Counted from the first letter of the stretch, positions 1-6,578 are shown. The stretch is DNA of 47,287 nt from Balneolaceae bacterium (GCA_020832225.1 JAFIFA010000144.1:1-47287); one strand, 5' to 3'. Notes: generated by a model not told the origin, from the letters alone. Numbers and translations are program-made.

Positions 1-46
1 GAATAATGCCTTATTTAGTAGGGTCTGGTGATGATTCCCTTGAAAT

Positions 47-283
47 CTACAATTTATTAACCAAAACCTCGAAAATTGGGGGTTCTGCAAAGGCCTCTAC
101 AACATCTCCATTATGAATGGTATCTGCCATACTTGATTGAAAAGAGGCAGATTCTGTAGCTGAAAAATTATTTTTGATTTCACAATCAATGGAATCAAAA
201 CTTAAACCAAATAAAGCTAATAAAATTGCAATGAATATGTATCTTAAAATAAATAAGTCCTCTATAATTTTTATTGAATGCAA
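47..283 (-). CDS. Putative immunity protein of cassette D (small membrane/secreted protein)
   Basis: I recognise no family. The 78-residue product has a hydrophobic stretch at about residues 12-29 (ILRYIFIAILLALFGLSF), which could be a signal anchor or an uncleaved signal peptide, and then a short polar tail. It starts with TTG inside the last codons of the GH19 gene of cassette D (13-nt overlap), so the two are probably translationally coupled. By position it matches the other three cassettes, where a small envelope protein follows each peptidoglycan hydrolase. It is shorter than the other putative immunity proteins and may be truncated or decayed. The array may continue beyond the left window edge. 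The immunity role is inferred only from position. Confidence 0.45.
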   Translation of the reverse strand: MHSIKIIEDLFILRYIFIAILLALFGLSFDSIDCEIKNNFSATESASFQSSMADTIHNGDVVEAFAEPPIFEVLVNKL

Positions 284-1053
284 TTAATAATTGCTTCTTG
301 AAAATCCTGAGCTAAAAAAGAAATATCTTCAGCTCGATCTGTGCCATTAACAACCCATCTAGCATTTATGTAGTCGGTTTCAAATTCATTGATATGATCA
401 GATAACTTTCTACCAGTATATAATCCATATTTCATTCCTTCAACCAGAATAGTTGCGGCAATTTCCGGATCTTCTGCCAATTCTGGATTGTTAATCAGAT
501 CAATTCCCAACCGGTTGGTCCAGTACTGATAATTAGCCCGCCCTGTCAACTGAACGTAACCACGGCCTATGTATTTGTCGCCGTCACCAGGTTGGGTATT
601 CCCCAAATCCTCTCTGCCTTCGTATCTTCCAGGCCTTACATTTTGTTCAACCATCAACCGTCCAAAATGAGATTCATGCTGAGCAGTCGCAATAACGTAA
701 GCTGCCTGAGCGGTTGTTAATCCAGCATTTTTCATCTCGGTATAGATACCGGGCATGGATGCTTCAGCATGCTCTTTTAAGTAGTTCGATACAGAATTTT
801 TAATACAATCAATGAAATTTTCATTATTGATATTGCAACTGGATAGTAGATCTTGAATATCACAAGGGACCAGCTCCTCACACCCATCATCCCCAAGCTC
901 TCCGCATGGTTCTTCATCCGGCGGTAGTGGTTCATCACCGGGTCCGCAATCTTCGCGGGGTGTACCGCTGCCTCCTCCCGGATTAGGATCCCATGGGTCG
1001 TCCGGATCTTCAGGACCTTCATCATCACCCGGAAAGCGCCGTATACCCGCCAA
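271..1053 (-). CDS. Orphan toxin cassette D: linker plus GH19 lysozyme/chitinase-like domain
   Basis: This 260-residue reading frame has no signal peptide. Residues 7-64 are the shared acidic, Cys/Pro/Gly-rich linker (FPGDDEGPEDP ... GDDGCEEL). Residues about 95-260 form a GH19-type glycan hydrolase. It has the first catalytic Glu in AQHESHFG (E127), a second acidic candidate in RYEGREDLGN (E145 or E148), and the GH19 substrate-site signature YIGRGYVQLTGRANYQ. Such domains cut the beta-1,4 glycan chain of peptidoglycan or chitin. The only usable start is a TTG (1051-1053), just after the stop of the upstream immunity gene. It therefore looks like a silent or donor C-terminal module, not an exported protein. 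One linker Cys has become Arg (TPREDCGPG). The catalytic domain looks intact. Confidence 0.75.
   Translation of the reverse strand: MAGIRRFPGDDEGPEDPDDPWDPNPGGGSGTPREDCGPGDEPLPPDEEPCGELGDDGCEELVPCDIQDLLSSCNINNENFIDCIKNSVSNYLKEHAEASMPGIYTEMKNAGLTTAQAAYVIATAQHESHFGRLMVEQNVRPGRYEGREDLGNTQPGDGDKYIGRGYVQLTGRANYQYWTNRLGIDLINNPELAEDPEIAATILVEGMKYGLYTGRKLSDHINEFETDYINARWVVNGTDRAEDISFLAQDFQEAIINCIQ
874..1032 (-). repeat. Shared linker repeat, copy D
   Basis: This is the fourth copy of the linker coding repeat. Across about 160 bp it differs from copy A (4871-5040) at only about two positions, by eye. Homology stops on one side at GDDGCEE and on the other within FP-GDDE, where the sequence changes abruptly to unrelated DNA just after the stop of the immunity gene of cassette C. 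Confidence 0.9.
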
Positions 1054-1079
1054 GTTCGCAGTCTGATTCTTTATCTCAA

Positions 1080-1574
1080 CTAAGGAATAAACCGAAGCTC
1101 GATTTCAGTGATCTCACCATCTGAATTCGTTTCAATATTCAAATATTGATAATCAGCACTACCAAGTGTAATAGCAGTACCATGATCTCCGCGATTTGAA
1201 TAAGAATTCGGGAATGGAATAGAGATGGTATTTACACTATCACCAACTTTCAGAACAAACGAGTTCAGATGAATCTGAAAATTTGAAGAATTAACAATAA
1301 AGCTTCTAAGCTTATTGTCAACAAAATCAAATTCTGCTCCACTATAGAAATAGGTAGTTCCATTTTTCTCAATCATTTCCCAAAATACGGTTTCTGTGCT
1401 ATCCGGCTGACCAAATTTGTTTGTTAAAGTCTCGGGGTTATGCTTCAATTCAATTTCGCCGTTGATTTTAAGCGTACCGTCGAAATTATCTGCTTGTTGA
1501 GCTGAGCATGTAGCATGAAATAATATGGAGAACATCGCGGTGATAAAAATGGATATTTTTCTTATATACATCAT
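1080..1574 (-). CDS. Putative periplasmic immunity protein of cassette C (partner of M23 effector)
   Basis: The 164-residue product has a clear Sec signal peptide (MMYIRKISIFITAMFSILF, cleavage near CSA-QQ). The gene starts 13 nt after the stop of the M23 module. The mature part is beta-rich and carries a KFGQPDS segment, a LKVGDSVNTI segment and a closing TEIELRFIP strand. The same elements, in the same order, occur in the partner of the other M23 effector (2517-3044: LFGNYSS, IKVGDSLASL, RKIVYFVSP), so the two appear homologous. This fits periplasmic proteins that each block a related zinc endopeptidase. The immunity function is inferred from context and homology; no known family was recognised with certainty. 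Confidence 0.7.
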   Translation of the reverse strand: MMYIRKISIFITAMFSILFHATCSAQQADNFDGTLKINGEIELKHNPETLTNKFGQPDSTETVFWEMIEKNGTTYFYSGAEFDFVDNKLRSFIVNSSNFQIHLNSFVLKVGDSVNTISIPFPNSYSNRGDHGTAITLGSADYQYLNIETNSDGEITEIELRFIP

Positions 1575-1587
1575 TTATTGATTTTGA

Positions 1588-2304
1588 TTAATCACAAGAA
1601 ATTTCAGTTGTGTTGATTGTTCCATTGCTATTAAACTTGGTGGACATGTAATCATTCGGGTCAACTTTACTTTCTTGACCATTAACTACTTTTCTTGCCT
1701 GTATGTGAACATGGGGAAGGACAACTATATTTCCATTATCTTGTGCATTACCTGTATTGCCCGTCAACCCAAGTTGTTGTCCGGCATAAACAGTAGTTCC
1801 AGCTGGAACATGCATTTCGTTCAGATGTGCATACCTGAACCGAATAATTTCTCCATTAATCTCAGATTCGATGATCACATAATTACCCCATGTCCTTACC
1901 CTTCTATCATATTCACCAGGATTCATAGGAGGATATCTTCTTTCAACCACCGTTCCAGGGTGCATGGAATAGAGAGGACTGTTAAGCTCGGCTGAGATAT
2001 CAATGCCATCATGAAAATCACAATTCAATCCATTTGAATCACAATTTCGTGTAGGACCAAACATTCCACCTTTCACATTCCAGCCATTCGATGGAGTGAT
2101 TTCAGGATTTGGCAAAGGGTCCCCAAGACATAAATCCGATTCGGAACAATAATCAGGTGGATTATCTCCCTCACAAGGGTCCAGCTCCTCACACCCATCA
2201 TCCCCAAGCTCACCGCATGGTTCTTCATCCGGCGGTAGTGGTTCATCACCGGGTCCGCAATCCTCGCATGGAGTACCGCTGCCTCTTCCCGGATTAGGAT
2301 CCAT
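1588..2304 (-). CDS. Orphan toxin cassette C: truncated linker plus M23 (LytM) endopeptidase
   Basis: This 238-residue frame begins at an ATG created by a 1-bp deletion in the linker (ggatccatggg against ggatcccatggg in the other copies). Residues 1-46 are the remaining linker and residues about 62-230 are an M23 metallopeptidase. The zinc and catalytic set is complete: H98 and D102 in FHDGID, H160 in YAHL, and H198/H200 in PHVHIQ. M23 enzymes cut peptide cross-bridges or stem peptides of peptidoglycan. There is no signal peptide in this frame, so the module is silent or a donor unless recombined behind the lipoprotein head. The partner immunity gene lies 13 nt downstream. Confidence 0.75.
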   Translation of the reverse strand: MDPNPGRGSGTPCEDCGPGDEPLPPDEEPCGELGDDGCEELDPCEGDNPPDYCSESDLCLGDPLPNPEITPSNGWNVKGGMFGPTRNCDSNGLNCDFHDGIDISAELNSPLYSMHPGTVVERRYPPMNPGEYDRRVRTWGNYVIIESEINGEIIRFRYAHLNEMHVPAGTTVYAGQQLGLTGNTGNAQDNGNIVVLPHVHIQARKVVNGQESKVDPNDYMSTKFNSNGTINTTEISCD

Positions 2305-2354
2305 GGGTTGTCCGGATCTTCAGGGCCTTCATCATCACCCGGCCAATCCGGAAA
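2185..2354 (-). repeat. Shared linker repeat, copy C (frameshifted)
   Basis: This is the most diverged linker copy. It has the 1-bp deletion near 2301 and scattered substitutions. Unlike copies B and D, the homology to the head gene continues upstream to about 2516 (see the separate remnant entry). Confidence 0.9.
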
Positions 2355-2516
2355 ACTACTACTACCGCACTGATCGTCGCAGGGCTCCTATATAACATCT
2401 ATTTCGGGAAGCCACATGCCCCCATCGGAATTCTGGCACTGTTGCATAGAACTATTGTGCCAGCAAGTAAAGGAGAGAAAATAATACCCTACTGGATTGT
2501 AACACAGAATGGTGGT
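2305..2516 (-). pseudogene. Decayed fragment of the toxin N-terminal domain in cassette C
   Basis: Translated in the linker-compatible frame, this stretch gives YYFLSFTCWHNSSMQQC, then SDGGMWLPEIDVI, a stop, and EPCDDQCGSSSFPDWPGDD. It aligns residue by residue with the head gene (FYCPYFACWADENQQHC, PDGGAWSPEIDVIDEPCDDECGGGGFPDWPGDD) and keeps the cysteines. A TAG replaces the Asp codon after DVI, and the linker frameshift follows. It begins directly after the stop of immunity gene B (2517). It is therefore a fossil of the region just before the linker, left from a time when this cassette was joined to a fuller head gene. Confidence 0.8.
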
Positions 2517-3044
2517 TTAAGGACTCACAAAGTATACAATTTTTCTCACGGTATTAGTAATCGGATCTAGTTCCAAATTGATTCCAGTATCCTTACCAGG
2601 ACATCCAAAAGCCACAAATGAGTATGAAACATATTGAGATTCTCCAATAATTAGTTCATCTCCAAATGACTCTTCAAGACTGGCAAGTGAGTCTCCAACT
2701 TTAATAGAATTGTCCTGAATAACGACAGACCATTCATCATTGACTATTGTAATCCGTGTGACCAATGTTTGAACATCATACGTGAACCCAATGCGATTAT
2801 CACCATAGTTAAAAGCTCTGCTTCTATTCTCTCCAAGCTCATCTACTGAGCTATAATTTCCGAAGAGGTACTGTAAATTTTCGTGTTCTGCATTAGTAGC
2901 ATTAATCTGTTCGATCGTCTTGTCGTTAAATGTAATAACCTCATAGTCATTGCATGAAAGCATGTTAACCACATCTTGAGCTTGAATACAAGTAACGCTC
3001 ATTGCAATAAGTATTAAAGGGAGAATCGTTTTTAAATTGATCAT
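2517..3044 (-). CDS. Putative periplasmic immunity protein of cassette B (partner of M23 effector)
   Basis: The 175-residue product has a Sec signal peptide (MINLKTILPLILIAMSVTCI, cleavage near IQA-QD) and a beta-rich mature part with NSIKVGDSLASLEESFG and a C-terminal RKIVYFVSP strand. It lies 15 nt behind the M23 module. It shares several segments with the product at 1080-1574, which also follows an M23 module. The KVGDS-type motif recalls small two-layer beta proteins of the SmpA/BLIP type, but I cannot assign a family. Likely role: protects the producer's own periplasm from the M23 effector of cassette B. The protein is seen; the function is inferred. Confidence 0.7.
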   Translation of the reverse strand: MINLKTILPLILIAMSVTCIQAQDVVNMLSCNDYEVITFNDKTIEQINATNAEHENLQYLFGNYSSVDELGENRSRAFNYGDNRIGFTYDVQTLVTRITIVNDEWSVVIQDNSIKVGDSLASLEESFGDELIIGESQYVSYSFVAFGCPGKDTGINLELDPITNTVRKIVYFVSP

Positions 3045-3059
3045 TGTTTTTTAGCTTAA

Positions 3060-3779
3060 TTAGCAATCTGTTTCGGCTTTTGGATTTCCCAATGAGTTAA
3101 ATTGTGTAGTCATTATTTCCTCTGGATTTTTAGGAGCACTATAATCGTTCTTTAAATTCCAACCTGAACCTATTCTCTTCCTTACTACTAAATGTGTGTG
3201 TGGGACAGTCATTCCCCTAATTACTGCGCCCTCTAAATTACCACTTAGACCCTGAGCACCAATAATTTCACCGGCATTTATATTTGCGCCATTTATAGGA
3301 CGGCCATTTTTTTGTAAATGACCGTACTGATGAGTGTAATACTCCCCATTTATAAAACTTTGAATGGTGACATAAAAACCGATTCCATCTGGTTCGTAAC
3401 CAACACTTACGACTGCTCCACCGTACATGGCATAAAAAGGTTCGCCGACGTCATTTACAATGTCTATCCCGCTGTGAAACTGCTCTCCTCCGCTTCTGGT
3501 GTATCCAAACCGCCCACCATTTATACCGCTGTTAGTTTGTGGGGCAATCCGAGGATTTTTAACCGGATTTCCTTCACATGGTTTCATTAAATCCTCATCC
3601 TCACACCCATCATCCCCAAGCTCACCGCATGGTTCTTCATCCGGCGGTAGTGGTTCATCACCGGGTCCGCAATCTTCGCAGGGTGTACCACTGCCTCCTC
3701 CCGGATTAGGATCCCATGGGTCGTCCGGATCTTCAGGGCCATCATCACCCGGCCAGTCCGGGAAACTGTTCCCAAGCAC
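3060..3779 (-). CDS. Orphan toxin cassette B: linker plus M23 (LytM) endopeptidase
   Basis: This 239-residue frame starts at a GTG directly after a TGA, just behind immunity gene A. Residues 6-60 are the shared linker with one in-frame codon deletion (PGDDGPED against PGDDEGPED). Residues about 85-205 are an M23 zinc peptidase: H102 and D106 in FHSGID, H154 in YGHL, H194/H196 in PHTHLVV, and the LSGN segment typical of LytM. It should cleave peptidoglycan peptides. No signal peptide is present, as expected for an orphan C-terminal module. The M23 domain is related to that of cassette C but is well diverged, while the linker DNA is nearly the same. Confidence 0.8.
   Translation of the reverse strand: MLGNSFPDWPGDDGPEDPDDPWDPNPGGGSGTPCEDCGPGDEPLPPDEEPCGELGDDGCEDEDLMKPCEGNPVKNPRIAPQTNSGINGGRFGYTRSGGEQFHSGIDIVNDVGEPFYAMYGGAVVSVGYEPDGIGFYVTIQSFINGEYYTHQYGHLQKNGRPINGANINAGEIIGAQGLSGNLEGAVIRGMTVPHTHLVVRKRIGSGWNLKNDYSAPKNPEEIMTTQFNSLGNPKAETDC
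3599..3773 (-). repeat. Shared linker repeat, copy B
   Basis: Third linker copy. It differs from copy A by a 3-bp deletion and a handful of substitutions, with similarity ending abruptly at both ends. It sits between immunity gene A and the M23 domain of cassette B. Confidence 0.9.
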
Positions 3780-3794
3780 TCATGTAAAATATCT

Positions 3795-4193
3795 TCAGTC
3801 TTCAGCCCGATCAAAAATTAAAAGCCTTCCCTGCGGCAGTGACAAAAGGGTGAGCACCCCATTGAGGCCTTGGACTACATAACATTGCTTATCGTTTTCG
3901 GCATATAGAACCTCTAGCATTGCAAAATCTTCTTCATTGTCTGCTGTCTCACCTTCGCATTGATGTACTATGTGCCATTCTGCTTCTTCAAATAACTGAC
4001 CATCATCTAAAAAATAAAGTGAACTATTTTCATAAAAGTGCCAGATAAAGTCAGGGCTACCCTCAGATTCCCATTTTCCAAGGATCATCTCCTGAGGATC
4101 ATTGATTTCTACATCAAAAAATGTATTGGGGCTTAATGTTGATCCAATACAAAAAATTAAAAGTGCAATTATTGTTTTTAAAAATGCATTCAT
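3795..4193 (-). CDS. Putative periplasmic immunity protein of cassette A (lipocalin-like)
   Basis: The 132-residue product has an N-terminal signal peptide (MNAFLKTIIALLIFCIGSTL). The segment LGKWESEGSPDFIWHFYE followed by a hydrophobic strand and LFEEAEWHI resembles the opening of small lipocalin-like proteins common in Bacteroidota, where a GxW motif starts the barrel. The gene starts 17 nt behind the end of the GH19 domain of the head gene, the same spacing seen in the other cassettes. It probably protects the cell wall from the GH19 effector. The lipocalin link rests on one motif and is tentative. The immunity role is contextual. Confidence 0.65.
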   Translation of the reverse strand: MNAFLKTIIALLIFCIGSTLSPNTFFDVEINDPQEMILGKWESEGSPDFIWHFYENSSLYFLDDGQLFEEAEWHIVHQCEGETADNEEDFAMLEVLYAENDKQCYVVQGLNGVLTLLSLPQGRLLIFDRAED

Positions 4194-4465
4194 GAGATTC
4201 TATTTACTTATTAACATTCAATTAAATAATTTATTTGATTCAACAATGTTTCTCTTTGTGCAACAGTATTAAAGCTTCCGGAAACTCTTCTTGTCACCTC
4301 CCTGATATTTAGACCATCAGTTCTGTCTAAAACATTCACTTTAAAAAACCACATTGCACTTATTACTGCGAAATCAATATTTGAAGAGATATAGCCAGGA
4401 TTTTGGGTAAAGTTTATGCCTCCCCCGAAAGCGTTATTATAAAATGAACCGAAGCTTTGATAATT

Positions 4466-4468
4466 TTA
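4466..4468 (-). other. In-frame TAA nonsense codon inside the GH19 domain of the head gene
   Basis: The codon sits where GH19 proteins read GRGxIQLTGxxNY. After the TAA the same frame encodes NYQSFGSFYNNAFGGG and continues to IEC and a stop at 4211, so a single base change separates an intact from a broken effector. Confidence 0.85.
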
Positions 4469-4870
4469 TTTCCCGGTAAGTTGAATTAAACCCCGACCTC
4501 TGTATTTCCAGCCATCACCACTCGCAGAAGAGCCAATTCCTAACCGGTTTGCGTAAACATAATTTGCCAGTTTTTCCGGATTATGGGCATATCCATGAGG
4601 ATCTTTTTTTGTTGGATCGCTAAATGAGAAACGATTTGGCCAAACGGCTACAAGTCGCTCGGCGGAATAGTTCATGTTCTCAATCAATGTTGTCATTCCA
4701 TGGCTCTCATATCCGGTTTGGGCCAAAAAATGTGATACGGTTTCTTGATCGGTAATGCCAAATATTTCACCGTGCTCATTAACATTATCCGAAATTTTTG
4801 TAATAATACTACTTGATGCATTGGAAAAAATTGCGCTGAGTTGGATTTGATCTAATTCACAAGGGTCCAG

Positions 4871-5040
4871 CTCCTCACACCCATCATCCCCAAGCTCTCC
4901 GCATGGTTCTTCATCCGGCGGTAGTGGTTCATCACCGGGTCCGCAATCTTCGCAGGGTGTACCGCTGCCTCCTCCCGGATTAGGATCCCATGGGTCGTCC
5001 GGATCTTCAGGACCTTCATCATCACCCGGCCAGTCCGGGA
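4871..5040 (-). repeat. Shared linker repeat, copy A (in the head gene)
   Basis: This is the reference copy of the linker: about 57 codons rich in Asp, Glu, Pro, Gly and Cys (FPDWPGDDEGPEDPDDPWD ... PPDEEPCGELGDDGC). Three further copies stand at the start of the downstream cassettes. It is the natural crossover site for swapping C-terminal domains. Confidence 0.9.
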
Positions 5041-5633
5041 AACCACCGCCACCACACTCATCGTCGCACGGCTCATCAATCACATCGATTTCCGGGCTCC
5101 AGGCCCCGCCATCCGGGTCTACACAATGCTGCTGATTTTCATCAGCCCAGCAGGCAAAATAGGGACAGTAAAATCCCTCAGAGTTTGCTGAACTACACCA
5201 ATCCCCGGTTGAAGCGATCATCTCACCGGATTGTAAACGGTTCATCCTTTCACTATGATCCTTCGTTACTGCATCTCTCAGCAGTTTATCCACCATCTCT
5301 CTTCCTTTTGCCGTACCTGGTATAATGCAGTTAGCCAGACGATATATCTTTCCTTCACTGTCTTTAAACCGGTAGCGATAATTTGCTCTGGCATCGCCGG
5401 CTTCCTCTGCAATATACTCCGGAAAGTGAAGAAATATACTGCGATAGCGATAGGGTAATTCTTCATCGTTCGTTAGCTGGCTCAAGAAACACCCATAAAC
5501 AGACCCTTGAACTCCTGACTTGGCAAAACCTCTCTCCAAAACACCACCAACCGGCATTTCAGTAAACCCTAAATCATCTAATGGGCCAATTTTTTCAACT
5601 TCTTCGTCTGAAGAAAGAGGGATCAGGTCACAT

Positions 5634-5641
5634 CCCCCCCC
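5634..5641 (-). repeat. G8 homopolymer in the lipoprotein signal peptide (candidate phase-variation tract)
   Basis: Eight C on the plus strand are eight G on the coding strand, in codons 18-21 just before the lipobox Cys. With 8 G the frame runs GTG GGG GGG GAT GTG ACC TGA. With 9 (or 6) G it runs on through TGT GAC CTG into the whole Cys-rich domain. The remaining length of the gene is a multiple of three only if one base is added. Confidence 0.8.
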
Positions 5642-5694
5642 ACTAGTCTTAGTAAAAGCAAACCAACAACTGTCAACAGCCTTAGTTTAAACAT

Positions 5695-6017
5695 TTGAAA
5701 GAGAATTTGTTAATAGCAACGGACTGTTTACAAGATCCATCCGTTTACTATTTGTTACATATTTCTTCAAAAAGTTTTCGGACAAAAATTTATCTAATTG
5801 ATTATATAGACCTTATGCCTCTAAAAAATCAGCCTTTTAAATAATCTTACTCAAAGCAAAATGGCCTGAACTCTGTTAAACCTTCTTTACTCACATGCTC
5901 CAGGATCTTTAGACGAGATCCATACACGTGGCCTGTTATCAAAAAATCTCAGCTACCCACCACCCACTACAGATTCACCCATTTTTTCCGTATCTATCAG
6001 ACTGAAAAAGACACGTT
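5695..6017. other. Gene-free divergent intergenic region
   Basis: No reading frame or RNA gene is apparent. It separates the minus-strand toxin array from the plus-strand core genes and must hold the promoters of both. A TATAAT-like box lies on the minus strand at about 5811-5816, but I see no convincing -35 partner. A 6-bp inverted repeat (GGATCT/AGATCC) is at 5903-5921. AT content drops near 5.9 kb, where the island seems to end. Confidence 0.4.
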
Positions 6018-6578
6018 GTGATGCAAAAAAAGAGCGACTTCATATTCTCCTATCCCCCAAACCTGCAGGAGCTGGATCTGGCTACCATGGTGAGCATGTA
6101 CCGGGACCGCGGTGAACCGCGCAAGGCAGCAGCCGGCAAGTATCTTGCATGCTCCCTAACGCGAAAGCTCCTGAAGGATGCCAAATGGTGGTTCGGCCTC
6201 TACTACAGCCAGGCCGCATGGGATGAGCTGCTCACAAAAGGCTCTGAAGGCTATCCACTTACCGAAGCGGAGCTCAATGTGCTTGGATTGCTCGCTGCCA
6301 CCGAAGAGCCGCCACACCGCGAATATGTTGAGAAGAATATCGGTGTACTGCCCAAACTGGCCTATCTGATTGTCAACGATATCAAACAGTTTGGCTTTAT
6401 CCAGGAAGATGAGAGCGGATTCCTGATGATTACTCCCCGGGGTGAACGCGCACTTCAGGGAATTGCCCGCCGGCTCTACGGCAAACGGTTCACCCCGGAG
6501 ATGCTGGTTGCCTACAATCACAGCGACGAACTGAAACGGGATGATGAAGAGCGTAACGACCAAGCTACTCTCTTTTAA
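6018..6578 (+). CDS. Conserved hypothetical protein, winged-helix-like C-terminus
   Basis: I do not recognise this 186-residue protein. It has no signal peptide or membrane segment. The middle is helical (TEAELNVLGLLAATEEPPHREYVEKN), and the region LAYLIVNDIKQFGFIQED followed by GFLMITPRGERAL looks like the recognition helix and wing of a winged-helix DNA-binding domain. The last residues are acidic (DDEERNDQATLF). A start at the second Met (6021) is equally possible. It lies 83 nt upstream of argS on the same strand. Codon use matches the core genes. Confidence 0.6.
   Translation: MMQKKSDFIFSYPPNLQELDLATMVSMYRDRGEPRKAAAGKYLACSLTRKLLKDAKWWFGLYYSQAAWDELLTKGSEGYPLTEAELNVLGLLAATEEPPHREYVEKNIGVLPKLAYLIVNDIKQFGFIQEDESGFLMITPRGERALQGIARRLYGKRFTPEMLVAYNHSDELKRDDEERNDQATLF

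Larger units (their letters stand above)
4211..5694 (-). pseudogene. Head gene of the array: lipoprotein polymorphic toxin with GH19 domain (out of frame, plus in-frame stop)
   Basis: Read from the ATG at 5694 with one G added to the G8 tract, this is a product of about 494 codons. Residues 1-21 form a lipoprotein signal (MFKLRLLTVVGLLLLRLVGGG) with the lipidated Cys at 22. A Cys-rich N-terminal domain follows (to about residue 218, including YGCFLS, FYCPYFACW and EPCDDEC), then the acidic linker (about 219-279), then GH19. The GH19 part has HFLAQTGYESHG (E330), IENMNYSAERL (E339) and YRGRGLIQLTGK. In the given sequence the tract is G8, so translation hits TGA soon after the signal peptide. 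An open frame also exists from an internal ATG at 5557. A TAA at 4466-4468 cuts the GH19 domain, although the same frame continues with NYQSF to a stop at 4211. Known family: GH19 endolysin-like glycan hydrolases. Inferred role: surface-displayed antibacterial effector. Confidence 0.75.

Noticed and set aside
777-1028. Second open frame across the linker (also at 3587-3814 and 4852-5079)
   Set aside because: It is an out-of-frame shadow of the repeat, open only because the copies are nearly identical. It has no start context or conserved fold, and the other frame carries the enzymes.
2290-2310. Programmed frameshift in cassette C
   Set aside because: The change is a 1-bp loss in CCC with no slippery heptamer or stimulating structure, and a stop codon also lies upstream in the same remnant. 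Decay is simpler.
3499-3882. Plus-strand Pro/Ser/Gly-rich frame over the linker
   Set aside because: It is the antisense of the acidic linker and of immunity gene A; the composition is a by-product of the coding strand.
47-5694. Prophage lysis module as explanation for GH19 and M23 genes
   Set aside because: No holin, spanin or structural genes are present. The enzymes share one linker, and each is followed by a small gene with an export signal. A lipoprotein head with Cys-rich domain also does not fit an endolysin.
5811-5840. Promoter of the toxin array
   Set aside because: Only a TATAAT-like box was found, with no fitting -35 or group-specific TTTG motif at the right distance.
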